From: CAVVGZ01 sp963841845
Lineage (GTDB): Bacteria; Chloroflexota; Anaerolineae; Anaerolineales; Anaerolineaceae
Assembly: GCA_963841845.1 (NCBI GenBank)
Contig: CAWJEG010000016.1
Location: 37,430-101,429, forward strand
Direction of reading: 5' to 3'
DNA length: 64,000 nucleotides
Shown: positions 19,272 through 28,465 of the stretch, one piece after another
Layout: each line of letters starts with the position of its first letter
How positions within the stretch are numbered: the first letter of the stretch is position 1
Translations under genes and position numbers: made by a program
The notes under the pieces: model-generated
Told to the model about the DNA's origin: nothing
Databases searched by the model: none
The model's input: the letters and a program-made list of their open reading frames with translations, nothing else

Positions 19272-20108
19272 ATGGATTATTCCGATGGGCTTATCCAGGA
19301 ATTGAAGATAATCAGCAATAACATCCGCCAGGAATCCATTCGTATGACGTTTACCGCCCAAAGCGGTCATCCGGGCGGATCACTGTCGGAAGCTGATATT
19401 CTGGCAGCCCTTTACTTCCATGCTTTAAGAATTGATCCAAACAATCCCCATTGGCCGGATAGAGACAGGCTTTTAATTTCCAAAGGACATGCCTGTCCGG
19501 GATGGTATGCCGCCCTGGCGCTGCGAGGATATTTTCCGGTGGAAGAACTCAGCACTTTCCGGCAGATCAACAGCCGCCTGCAAGGCCACCCGGACATGAA
19601 AAAAACACCCGGCGTGGAAATGACTGCCGGGCCATTGGGTAATGGGCTGGCAGGCGGAGCCGGTATTGCTCTCGGGGCACGCCTCCAGAAGATGGATTTT
19701 CATACTTTTGTCCTGATCGGCGAAGGTGATTTTCAGGAAGGCTGCACCTGGGAAGCCGTCATGTTTGCCGGTTACCGCAAGCTGTCCAACCTGACCTGTA
19801 TTTTTGATTACAACGATTCCCAGGTTGACGGCCCAACCCACGAGATCCTGGATGTGAGGCCAATAAAGGATAAATGGCTGGCCTTCAATTGGGATTTCAG
19901 CGAAATTGACGGGCATGATATGGTCCAGATTCTGGAAGCCCTGGCATGGGCTAAAGAATCGACTGAAAAACCAACCGTGATTCTTGCCAGGACAACGAAA
20001 GGGAAAGGGGTTTCCTTCATGGAAAACCAGGCTGCCTGGCATGGAAAAGCACCCAACCAGGAGCAGGCTGACCAGGCTTTAAGAGAACTCCAGGAGGAGC
20101 TTGCGTGA
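19272..20108 (+). CDS. Transketolase, N-terminal (TPP-binding) subunit
   Basis: This is the first half of a split transketolase, which transfers two-carbon ketol units between sugars. The TPP-binding domain is clear: RMTFTAQSGHPGGSLSEADI near the start, SKGHACPGWYAAL, then the motif GEGDFQEG through to FDYNDSQ (the GDG-type TPP motif). ARTTKGKGVSFMEN follows near the C-terminus. At 278 residues it is the usual length for the N-terminal subunit. Its stop overlaps the GTG start of the C-terminal subunit. An alternative GTG start lies two codons upstream. Expression probably depends on the LacI-type operator just ahead. Confidence 0.9.
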   Translation: MDYSDGLIQELKIISNNIRQESIRMTFTAQSGHPGGSLSEADILAALYFHALRIDPNNPHWPDRDRLLISKGHACPGWYAALALRGYFPVEELSTFRQINSRLQGHPDMKKTPGVEMTAGPLGNGLAGGAGIALGARLQKMDFHTFVLIGEGDFQEGCTWEAVMFAGYRKLSNLTCIFDYNDSQVDGPTHEILDVRPIKDKWLAFNWDFSEIDGHDMVQILEALAWAKESTEKPTVILARTTKGKGVSFMENQAAWHGKAPNQEQADQALRELQEELA

Positions 20109-21045
20109 CAGAATACAAAATGCTGCGTGAATCCTTTGGAGAAGCGCTTGTCCAGCTGGGGGATGAATTCCCAAACCTGGTTGTGCTGGATGCGGATATT
20201 TCATCCTCCTTGAAAACCGGAGCATTTGCCAGCAAATTCCCGGAAAGGCATATCAATTTTGGCGTTGCAGAGCAAAATATGCTGATGAGTGCCGCCGGAT
20301 TGGCAACTACCGGATTGATCCCATTGGCCTGCACCTACGCCACTTTTGCCAGCATGCGCGCCTGTGAGCAGATCCGCAGTATGATCTGCTATCCAAAACT
20401 AAATGTAAAGGTTATGGCAACCCATGGAGGCATGGAGGTTGGCTGGGACGGACCCACCCACCAGGCGACCGAGGATATTGCCATGATGCGCAGTATCCCC
20501 AACATGACCGTGATTGTTCCAGCGGATGCCACAGCAGTACCCATCCTGCTACGCCAGGCCATTGAACTGGATGGCCCGGTCTATTTCAGGATGGGTCGTA
20601 ACCCGGTACCAGTGATTTACCAACCGCAGGTCAAGTTTAACTTTGGGCAGAGCTTCCATCCTGCGGAAGGGTGAGGGTATCCTGCTGGTTGCTGCCGGCA
20701 ACATGGTAGCCACGACCCTGCAGGTTGCAGACCGGCTCAGCCTGGTTGGAGTTCATGCCAGCGTACTGGATATGCACACCATTAAGCCGCTGGATGGAGA
20801 AACTCTTGCCGACCATGGCGGAAAATGCTGACCTGGTAGTTACCCTGGAGGATCATAATATCATTGGCGGATTGGGGGGGGCGGTGGCGGAATATCTATC
20901 TGAACATCTTCCCCGGAAGATGAAACGGATTGGGATTCAGGATATCTTCACCGAATCCGGGGTGCCTGAGCAGTTGTTTGCCAAGTATCACCTGGATGCG
21001 GATGGCGTTCTGGAAATCCTATTAAATATCGTGCCTGGAAAATAA
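20105..21045 (+). CDS. Transketolase, C-terminal subunit, two frameshifts
   Basis: This is the second half of the split transketolase (PYR and C-terminal domains). NFGVAEQNMLMSAAGLATTG holds the catalytic Glu that activates TPP, and GWDGPTHQATEDIAMMRSIP is the typical following block. Frame changes near 20660 and 20810 split the C-terminal domain: GILLVAAGNMVATTLQVA and then ADLVVTLEDHNIIGGLGGAV read in different frames. Frame-corrected length is about 312 residues, normal for the subunit. The GTG start overlaps the upstream stop (GTGA), indicating coupling. Confidence 0.87.
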
Positions 21046-21076
21046 TCATTCCAAATAATCATGATGCGAGGGATCT

Positions 21077-22054
21077 ATGGATGAAAAAGACGAAAAATAT
21101 TTAGAAATGTATCGGAAAATGTGGCTCATACGGGTGTTTGATGAGCAAACGCGTGATTTATTTATGAAGGATATGATTCGAGGTGCCACGCACGTGTACA
21201 TTGGAGAAGAAGCCATTGCGGTTGGGGTCTGTGCAGCCCTAAAGGATACAGATTACATCACCAGCACCCATAGAGGTCACGGCCACTGCCTGGCAAAAGG
21301 CGGGGACCCAAATATGATGATGGCAGAATTATTGGGGCGCGTTGACGGCTATTGCAAAGGAAAAGGCGGTTCCATGCATATCGCTGACCTCGATCTCGGT
21401 ATCCTGGGTGCCAACGGCATTGTAGGAGCAGGGATTGGTCTGGCAACCGGGGCTGCGTTTGCCTGCAAATACCGGGAAGACGGCGGCGTTGCCGTATGTT
21501 TCTTTGGGGATGGCGCTATCAACCAGGGAGTATTTTATGAATCCGCTAACATGGCGGCATTGTGGAAATTACCGATCATTTATGTCTGCGAGCGGAACAG
21601 GTTTGCCGAATTCAGCTACTCGGACTGGTATTTTGCTGACCCGGATCTGACCAAGCGCACTGAGCCTTTTGGGTTTAAAGGGATAGAGGTGGACGGGAAT
21701 GACCTTCTGGCAGTCTACGAGCTGACTACTGAACTGGTTGCAAAGGCAAGAAAAGGGGAGGGGCCATTCTTTGTGGTTGCCGACACCTATCGCATTTACG
21801 GCCATACCATTGGTGATCCATTGGCCTATAGAACAGCAGGCGAGGTCGACGCCTGGAAAGAGGAGACCAAGGATCCCATCCTGCGATTTAAGAACTACCT
21901 GATCCGGGAGGAAATTGCATCTGCTGATCATGTCGCAGAAATTGAAGGTAATATCAGGCAGACCATTGACGTGGCGGTCAGTTTTGCAATGGAAAGCCCG
22001 CATCCTTCACCGGCTTCTTTAATGGAAGATTTATACGTTAACGAGGTGGAATAA
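21077..22054 (+). CDS. TPP-dependent 2-oxoacid/acetoin dehydrogenase E1 component, alpha subunit (set 2)
   Basis: This second E1-alpha (325 residues) is related to set 1 but lacks its 30-residue N-terminal extension. STHRGHGHCL and YCKGKGGSMHIADLDLGILGANG are AcoA-like. The TPP motif starts at GDGAINQG (about 144-151). Its far end reads CERNRFAEFS where the family usually has ENN: the first Asn is Arg, while the second Asn (the usual Mg ligand) remains. The TAATG overlap couples it to E1-beta. It lies directly behind the transketolase, so the two TPP enzymes probably act in one pathway. Confidence 0.89.
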   Translation: MDEKDEKYLEMYRKMWLIRVFDEQTRDLFMKDMIRGATHVYIGEEAIAVGVCAALKDTDYITSTHRGHGHCLAKGGDPNMMMAELLGRVDGYCKGKGGSMHIADLDLGILGANGIVGAGIGLATGAAFACKYREDGGVAVCFFGDGAINQGVFYESANMAALWKLPIIYVCERNRFAEFSYSDWYFADPDLTKRTEPFGFKGIEVDGNDLLAVYELTTELVAKARKGEGPFFVVADTYRIYGHTIGDPLAYRTAGEVDAWKEETKDPILRFKNYLIREEIASADHVAEIEGNIRQTIDVAVSFAMESPHPSPASLMEDLYVNEVE

Positions 22055-23034
22055 TGGCTGACAGAATTATTGAATACCGTGAAGCCTTAAATGAAGCGCT
22101 GCTGGAGGAGATGGCTCATGACCCGAATGTATTTATCATGGGTGAGGATGTAGGACGATACGGCGGAGTATTGAAAGTCTCGCGCGGCGTGTATGAAAAA
22201 TTTGGAGAAAAACGTGCCATTGATACGCCGATTGCGGAGGCAGGATTTACAGCCATTGGAGTGGGGGCTGCTCTGGCCGGCTTGCGGCCGGTAGTCGAAC
22301 TGATGTACATTGATTTCAGCACCCTCGCTACGGATTCAATCATCAACCAGGCTGCCAAAGCGCGCTACATGTTCGGGGGTAAAGCCAAAGTTCCCATTGT
22401 CATACGTACCCAGGGAGGTGCTGGACGCGGTAATGCCGGGCAGCATTCCCAAAGCCTGGAAGCCTGGTATGTCCATATTCCCGGATTGATCGTCATTCAA
22501 CCCTCCACACCGTATGATGCCAAGGGCTTGTTCAAGTCAGCCATCCGCAGCGATAATCCGGTTGTCTTCATTGAACACAAACTCCTCTATAACACAAAAG
22601 GTCCAGTTCCGGAGGGTGAATACCTTATCCCCATCGGGAAAGCAGATATTAAACGCGAGGGAAAGGATCTTACCATTGTTGCTACATCAAGAATGGTGCT
22701 ATTTGCCCTCAGTGCAGCCGAAAAACTAGCCCGGGAAGGTATTGATGTCGAGGTTGTTGATCCGCGAACACTCAAACCCCTGGATATGGAAACTATTGGT
22801 GATTCAGTCAGGAAGACACACCGCCTATTGATCGTCAACGAGGGAGTTCGTACCTGCGGGTATGCAGGTGAGGTTATGGCGCGTGCTTATGAAGAGGTAT
22901 TTGATTATCTGGATGCGCCGATTGTACGAGTTACCACAGAGGATGTGGTGATCCCATTCAGCGGTGTATTGGAATTAATTGCCATTCCCAGTGAAGAAAA
23001 AATCATCGATGCGGCACGAGGTTTTTTTAGTTAG
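22054..23034 (+). CDS. TPP-dependent 2-oxoacid/acetoin dehydrogenase E1 component, beta subunit (set 2)
   Basis: This is the beta subunit (326 residues) of the second E1. The conserved parts are EDVGRYGGVLKVSRGVYEKFG, RAIDTPIAEAGFTAIGVGAAL with the catalytic Glu, QHSQSLEAWYVHIPGL and the C-terminal VVDPRTLKPLDMETI. It pairs with the upstream alpha subunit (1-base TAATG overlap). The E2 of the set is 2.7 kb downstream, after the LacI, SDR and cyclase genes, an unusual separation for these subunits. Confidence 0.89.
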   Translation: MADRIIEYREALNEALLEEMAHDPNVFIMGEDVGRYGGVLKVSRGVYEKFGEKRAIDTPIAEAGFTAIGVGAALAGLRPVVELMYIDFSTLATDSIINQAAKARYMFGGKAKVPIVIRTQGGAGRGNAGQHSQSLEAWYVHIPGLIVIQPSTPYDAKGLFKSAIRSDNPVVFIEHKLLYNTKGPVPEGEYLIPIGKADIKREGKDLTIVATSRMVLFALSAAEKLAREGIDVEVVDPRTLKPLDMETIGDSVRKTHRLLIVNEGVRTCGYAGEVMARAYEEVFDYLDAPIVRVTTEDVVIPFSGVLELIAIPSEEKIIDAARGFFS

Positions 23035-23051
23035 GGAAAAGAATTTGTATC

Positions 23052-24047
23052 ATGTCAACCACGATTAAGCAAATTGCCAGCGAACTGGGGATCAGTCCAT
23101 CTACTGTTTCCCGTGCACTTTCCGGCTATCCATATGTTGCCAAGACAACCAGGGAGAAAATCTTAACCAAGGCTGACGAGATGACCTATACGCCTAACCT
23201 GTGGGCCCAGAGCCTGGTAGGAGCCGGCACGAACATAATCGGGTGCGTGGTATTGGAGTTATCCAACCCATTTTTTATTCCCATGCTGCGGGCAATAGAG
23301 GATATCACTGACCAGCGAGGATACATTACCTTTATTGGTGAATCAAGAAGAGACCTTGAAACAGAGAAGCAGGTTATTGAGCGCCTGCGCAGGATACGAG
23401 TTTCCGGTGTGGTGATTACGCCTGTACTTTCTGATCTAAGCCACCTGGAGAAACTTGAAAAGGAAGGGGTGCCGGTTGTCGTAGCCGGACGAAACCCGGA
23501 TAAATTTGATTCCGTCAATGTTGACAATGTAAAAAGCGGTATGCTGGCAGGAAAGCACTTTGTTGAAATGGGATTTAAGAAAATCGCATATGTCCAGAGT
23601 GGAGATCCTTTCAATTATCCAGAGAGAGACCGCCTGATTGGCTTCAAAAAAACTCTCGCCGAAGCCGGGCAGGAATTAATGGCGATTTATTCTGTAGGAA
23701 ATAACCGCATTACAGGCGGCGAAAAAGCGGGCGATATGTGGCTTTTTGATAGTAATCAACCGGACGCTGTCTTCTGCTCCAATGACCTGTTGGCCATGGG
23801 ATTTGTGCAGCGCATAGTCCGGCAGTGCATCCAGATACCCGATGATGTGGCAGTACTGGGCCATGATGACATTCCATTTGCGGATACCTTTGTGGTTCCC
23901 CTTTCAACCATTGCGATGCCAAAGTTCGAGCTGGGTGAACACGCAGTAAATTTACTGATGGAACGTATTGCCGATTATGAATATCCACATGAACCCAAAA
24001 TGGTCACCCTTGAACCCGAATTGATCATTCGGGAATCATGTGCCTGA
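23052..24047 (+). CDS. LacI-family transcriptional regulator
   Basis: This repressor-type regulator has 331 residues. The N-terminal LacI helix-turn-helix covers about residues 3-50, with IKQIASELGISPSTVSRALS and a hinge region. A periplasmic-binding-protein-like ligand domain follows (ELSNPFFIPMLRAIEDI, VVAGRNPDKFDSVNVDN, DAVFCSNDLLAMGFVQ, VAVLGHDDIPFADTFV), so the effector is probably a sugar or sugar derivative. It is encoded inside the operon that begins with the palindromic operator at 19237-19252 and very likely binds that site. Confidence 0.92.
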   Translation: MSTTIKQIASELGISPSTVSRALSGYPYVAKTTREKILTKADEMTYTPNLWAQSLVGAGTNIIGCVVLELSNPFFIPMLRAIEDITDQRGYITFIGESRRDLETEKQVIERLRRIRVSGVVITPVLSDLSHLEKLEKEGVPVVVAGRNPDKFDSVNVDNVKSGMLAGKHFVEMGFKKIAYVQSGDPFNYPERDRLIGFKKTLAEAGQELMAIYSVGNNRITGGEKAGDMWLFDSNQPDAVFCSNDLLAMGFVQRIVRQCIQIPDDVAVLGHDDIPFADTFVVPLSTIAMPKFELGEHAVNLLMERIADYEYPHEPKMVTLEPELIIRESCA

Positions 24048-24095
24048 CAGGTGAAAAGGATAAGGAAAATTGTATGAGTGTATATCGGAGGATAG

Positions 24096-24848
24096 ATGGG
24101 TAAATTGACCGATAGGGTTGCGCTTGTCACCGGTGGAGCGAGTGGAATTGGGAGGGCAATTGCCATAAGGTTGGCCTCTGAAGGAGCCAGTATAGCGATT
24201 GTGGATATTAATAAGCAGGCTTCACTGGAAGTGGCTATGGAGATTGCCTCACTCGGCAACAAGGCCATTGCGATTGCCTGTGATGTGACCGAAGAAGATC
24301 AGGTTAATGGGGCTGTGCGGCGTACAGTTGATGAGTTGGGGGCGCTCCATATTTTGGTTAACAATGCCGGAGTAAGCCCATTAAAACCGTTTAATGAACT
24401 TGAATTGGCAGAATGGAACAAAGTGCTGGCAATCAACCTCACCGGTCCATTCCTGTTTATGAAAGCGGCTTTTCCGCATATTGCAGAGGCCGGGCGAATG
24501 GGACGCATCATTAACATGGGGTCGCTGGCCGGGCAGATTGGGGGTATTGCTGTTGGGCTCCACTATACTGCCAGTAAAGGCGGAATCATGGCGGTGACCA
24601 AACAAATGGCCAAGTTACTTGCCCCATACCGGGCAACGGCCAACAATATCGCCCCGGCGACCACGGATACACCCCTGGTCCAGGCCTGGCCTGAAGAAAC
24701 CAGGCAGGCATTGATCAAACAGATCCCTCTTGGCAGGCTTGTTCATGCTGAGGATGTTGCGGGAGCAGCATTATTTCTTGCCTCGGATGACGCGCAGTTT
24801 ATCACCGGGGCGACGATTAATGTCAACGGCGGTATGTTTATCGCCTGA
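24096..24848 (+). CDS. Short-chain dehydrogenase/reductase (FabG-like SDR)
   Basis: This is an intact NAD(P)-dependent oxidoreductase of 250 residues. TGGASGIG lies near 11-18, NNAG near 90, and the catalytic Ser and YTASK (Tyr/Lys) around 145-161; the C-terminal VNGGMFIA is typical of sugar or polyol SDRs. A strong CGGAGGAT site lies before the ATG. It probably oxidises or reduces a sugar or polyol intermediate of this cluster; the exact substrate is unknown. Confidence 0.9.
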   Translation: MGKLTDRVALVTGGASGIGRAIAIRLASEGASIAIVDINKQASLEVAMEIASLGNKAIAIACDVTEEDQVNGAVRRTVDELGALHILVNNAGVSPLKPFNELELAEWNKVLAINLTGPFLFMKAAFPHIAEAGRMGRIINMGSLAGQIGGIAVGLHYTASKGGIMAVTKQMAKLLAPYRATANNIAPATTDTPLVQAWPEETRQALIKQIPLGRLVHAEDVAGAALFLASDDAQFITGATINVNGGMFIA

Positions 24849-24866
24849 ACCATAAAGGAGGATGAA

Positions 24867-25686
24867 ATGGCAAAAAATCTTGCAGAAAAATTTACCGACT
24901 TAATGGCTGAAGCAGAAATTGTGGACCTGTCCCATCTCATAGCAGAAGACCTGCCGGCGGCATGGCCAACCCATATGCCGCTGCAAATACGGGTCTGGAA
25001 TTACTACACCGAACAAACGGGTATGCACTATGTGCAGTCCAAAGCGACTTTCCAGACACGCTGGATGACGATGGACGAACATGTCGGCACACATTTTGAC
25101 GCTCCCCCTCATTTTATCCCGCCTTCACAATCTGGGCTGCCTTATGCCAATGAATGGGGTGACATATCCGGAGATAAAGTGCCGATGGAACAAATGATCG
25201 GTCCCGCAGCGGTCATTGACTGCAGAGAGCTGGATGGAAAGGCGGAAAATGGTGCCAGCCCCCTGGTTGAAGTTGGCTTCGTAAAGAAATGGGAAAGCCT
25301 GCTATGGCGAGATCAAGGCGGGCGATATTGTCGTGTTTTTTTCCGGCTGGGATAAGCACTACGTCAAGGGTCCCGCAGGTGACCATTTTGGAGCGACAGT
25401 GATCCATGGAACAACACCTGCCTGGGTAGCTCCTTCCCTGGGGACGATCGACTACCTGTTTGATAAGGGTGTGCGCTGCCTGGCTACCGATGGAGCAAGC
25501 GTGGGTGCAGCCCACATCGGGGTTGAAACGCATGTTGGTGGGCTTGGAAAAGGGATGGTGTACATTGAGGCGCTGACCAATTTAGCGAAACTACCACCCA
25601 GCGGATCTTTCCTGGTCTTCCTGCCCCTCAAGATCAAAGGTTCAACCGGTGCACCGGGGCGCGCTTTTGCAGTTGTTGCGAAATAA
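24867..25686 (+). CDS. Cyclase-family protein (kynurenine-formamidase-like metal hydrolase), one frameshift
   Basis: This metal-dependent hydrolase belongs to the cyclase/KynB family. IVDLSHLIAEDLPAAWP begins the fold and the hallmark metal site is EHVGTHFDAPPHF near residues 71-83. After a frame change near 25305 (YGEIKAGDIVVFFSGWD resumes), GTIDYLFDKGVRCLATDGAS and the C-terminal GAPGRAFAVV complete a protein of about 273 residues, slightly longer than KynB. Such proteins hydrolyse amides, formamides or lactones. A GGAGG site precedes the ATG. Confidence 0.84.
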
Positions 25687-25753
25687 ATGGTTGCTTGATA
25701 TTGATATTCATCAGTCATAAGACCCTTTAAGAAATGGTTGAAAGGTTGAGATT

Positions 25754-26947
25754 ATGGCGATAGAGATCACGATGCCCAAGCTTGGGTTAACGATGGAAGA
25801 AGGAACAGTTACATACTGGCTGGTCAAAGAAGGGCAGCCTGTTGTGGCGGGGAAACCTCTCCTGACAGTAGAAACCGACAAGGTCTCCATAGATGTGGAG
25901 GCACCAGCCAACGGAATCTTGCTGAAAATTCTGGTTGAGGAAGGAGTTACGGTCCCGATTTCCACAACCATTGCCTATATTGGAGAACCCGGTGAAAATG
26001 TCCCGGAAAAGGTCGAAAAGCAAGCCGAACCGGAAGCAATTGCACCTGCTATGACCCGGACTGTTGAAAAACAAGCAGCTGCCAGTCCGAGGGAATCCGG
26101 GAAACCCGTTTCCATTTCTCCAATAGCCAAAAAAATGGCTGTTGAAAACAATATCCCCTATGAGAATATCAATGGATCAGGACCGGGCGGCAGGATCGTT
26201 GAAGATGATATCCGCAAAGCCATACAGGAAATGACACAGGAAAAACTGGAGGAAGCATTTACTGTTGAAAAGTTGTCCTCGATCAAGCGGGTAACTGCCC
26301 AGCGCATGAGCGAGAGTTTCCGCAATGTACCCCATTTTTACCTTCGCCGCCAGCTTAATATGGAAAAAATGGCCGTATTAAAAGAGAGACTTGGGAATGA
26401 TGCCAACCTGGCAGGCCAGGGAAAAATAACCTTCACAGATTTAATGCTAAAAGCGCTTGCGGAAGCCTTGAAAGATCATCCTTACCTGAATGCAGCCTGG
26501 TCTGATGAGGGAATCCGTCTTTACCAGAAAGTAAATCTCGGGGTTGCCATTGCTGTAACACAGGGTCTGGTTGTGGCGGTGATCAAAGACGCTGGTTCCA
26601 AATCCCTTCAGAATATCGCCCTGGAGCGGGCAACGCTGGTTGAAAAAGCCGGAGCAGGGAAACTTACCCAGGATGATATTGGTGATGGCACATTCACACT
26701 TACCAATCTTGGCATGTATGATATTGATGATTTTTCGCCAATCATTAACCCGCCCCAGAGCGGCATAGTTGCAACCGGGAAAATTGCCGAGGTGCCAGTT
26801 GTGGAAAATCACCAGGTGCAGATTCGGCGAATGATGAATGTCACCCTGGCGGCTGACCATCGCGTTGTGGATGGTGCACAGGCGGCACAATTTTTGAAAA
26901 GTCTTGCTGAACTGGTTGAGGTGAATCCTGAGCATTTGATGGAATGA
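25754..26947 (+). CDS. Dihydrolipoamide acyltransferase E2 component (set 2)
   Basis: This complete E2 has 397 residues. The lipoyl domain has Lys43 in VETDKVSIDVEA, the peripheral-subunit-binding domain contains ISPIAKKMAVENNIPYENI, and the acyltransferase domain ends with ADHRVVDGAQAA (His369 and the following Asp catalytic). It is the partner of the second E1 alpha/beta pair. The domain order and length match the first, frameshifted E2, supporting the reading that the first is broken only in its linker. Confidence 0.92.
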   Translation: MAIEITMPKLGLTMEEGTVTYWLVKEGQPVVAGKPLLTVETDKVSIDVEAPANGILLKILVEEGVTVPISTTIAYIGEPGENVPEKVEKQAEPEAIAPAMTRTVEKQAAASPRESGKPVSISPIAKKMAVENNIPYENINGSGPGGRIVEDDIRKAIQEMTQEKLEEAFTVEKLSSIKRVTAQRMSESFRNVPHFYLRRQLNMEKMAVLKERLGNDANLAGQGKITFTDLMLKALAEALKDHPYLNAAWSDEGIRLYQKVNLGVAIAVTQGLVVAVIKDAGSKSLQNIALERATLVEKAGAGKLTQDDIGDGTFTLTNLGMYDIDDFSPIINPPQSGIVATGKIAEVPVVENHQVQIRRMMNVTLAADHRVVDGAQAAQFLKSLAELVEVNPEHLME

Positions 26948-26965
26948 TTCCTAAGGAGAGAATTA

Positions 26966-27352
26966 ATGAAACTAATCCAACGTGAGCAGCTGCAGAAAGA
27001 ATTTCTTCCGGGAAGGACAATCCAGAAGGCGGTGGGAAAGGATGCGCCCTCTCAAAGCCGCCGCATGACCATGGGTTTTGCTCATTACTCGGATGAAAGC
27101 GGTGCGATGGAACCTCACCATCACGCCGAGGAGATTGTTTATATCCTGAGTGCCAAAAACGGCTGGGTGCGGCTGGGTGTAACTGCTGACCAGCTTGGTG
27201 ATCCCATCACACTGCAAGCAGGCATGACTTTACATTTCCCGCCGCTGGAATGGCATGTATTTGAGTTTGAGCCGGGAGGACATGTGGACATCATATTCAT
27301 ATACGGGCAAGTGGATAATATCCGGCCTGAAGAGATCCTTCCTTCCCGATGA
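26966..27352 (+). CDS. Cupin-domain protein
   Basis: This small beta-barrel protein has 128 residues. The cupin motifs are visible: EPHHHAEEIVYILSAKNGWV (His/Glu metal ligands of motif 1) and LHFPPLEWHVFEFEPGG (motif 2 with His). It could be a sugar isomerase-like, dioxygenase-like or sensing protein; the single-cupin size and the neighbours suggest a small-molecule isomerase or metal-binding accessory. It starts 18 bases after E2, with AAGGAGAG as ribosome site, so it is in the same operon. Confidence 0.85.
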   Translation: MKLIQREQLQKEFLPGRTIQKAVGKDAPSQSRRMTMGFAHYSDESGAMEPHHHAEEIVYILSAKNGWVRLGVTADQLGDPITLQAGMTLHFPPLEWHVFEFEPGGHVDIIFIYGQVDNIRPEEILPSR

Positions 27353-27585
27353 TGATCGCCAGGCATCCCTGATAAAGGTGTTGAAAACATTAATGAATAA
27401 AAGCAGTTCTTCAAGAGGAATAAATAACGGAACAATGCATCAACCGGGAAGTGTGGCTGATAACTGAAACAGGATTAAAATAAAATTAATGACCAAGGCA
27501 TTTAAAATGGATGGTCTTATCAGGGATCTACTTCTCAATAAAAAGTAAGTGACAACAGAATTCATAAAAAGAGGAGAATATAAAA

Positions 27586-28333
27586 ATGATTATTGATGCA
27601 CATGCGCATTTGGGAGATCGATTTGTGCTTTGATGAAGTACGGGAAGAAGATGACATCATCCAGAAAATGGAGACCAATCAGGTCGATGTGACCATCGTG
27701 CAGCCGATGTTTGGGGCGGTCTATCTCGAGGATATCCGGGCAATACACGACCGGATATATGAGATGACACAGGCTCATCCAAGGCGGATTTTTGGACTTG
27801 CCAGCATGACACCATTGATCCATGAGGATGATTATTATGCGGAAGCCAGGCGGTGCATGAAGGACCTGGGATTTGTAGGAATAAAACTACACCCGGCTAC
27901 TCATGGAACTACCCCTACCACTAAACGGGGAGAGATGGTCTGGAGGGTATGTTCCGAGCTTGGCGTACCGTTAATGGTACACACCGGTGCCGGAGTCCCG
28001 GCGGCGCTGCCCGCCAATGTGATTGGGCGCTGCAAGCAGTTTAAGGAAGTGACAGTCATCCTGGCTCATTCGGGGATGATCTCTTTCGCAGGGGAAGCCT
28101 TCCTGGCAGCAGCAGAATGCCCGAATGTGATACTGGAAACTTCCTGGACTGCCGCACACCATATTGAACACTTTATTGAACTTTTTGGAGCCGACCGGGT
28201 GATGTTTGCCGGAGATGAAGGGACCAACCAGGTTGTTGAACTGGCGAAATATCGTTCCTTGCACATAACTCCAGACCAGCTGGAGTGGTGCTTGTGGAAA
28301 ACAGCCAATAAAACCTTTAAGTTAAATTTTTAG
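27586..28333 (+). CDS. Amidohydrolase_2-family TIM-barrel hydrolase, frameshift near start
   Basis: This metal-dependent hydrolase or decarboxylase has about 250 residues. The start MIIDAHAHLGD holds the HxH metal motif, and GAGGAG lies before the ATG. A frame change near 27620 leads into DEVREEDDIIQKMETNQVD. The rest is intact: GFVGIKLHPATHG, VPLMVHTGAGVPAALP, VTVILAHSGM, DRVMFAGDEGTNQVVELAKY. It resembles the damaged amidohydrolase_2 proteins of 8.7-10.2 kb. The substrate is unknown; lactone hydrolysis or decarboxylation would be in keeping with the neighbours. Confidence 0.83.
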
Positions 28334-28465
28334 CCAATAACAAAAAGGGATTATCAATGGGTACCATGTAATTATTGATTCTTGATGGAGGAGGTGCATA
28401 TAGACCTAATTGAAGTGAAATCGCCAAATTGGAAATCAGATAAAAAATTTGAAAGGAAAGAGAAA

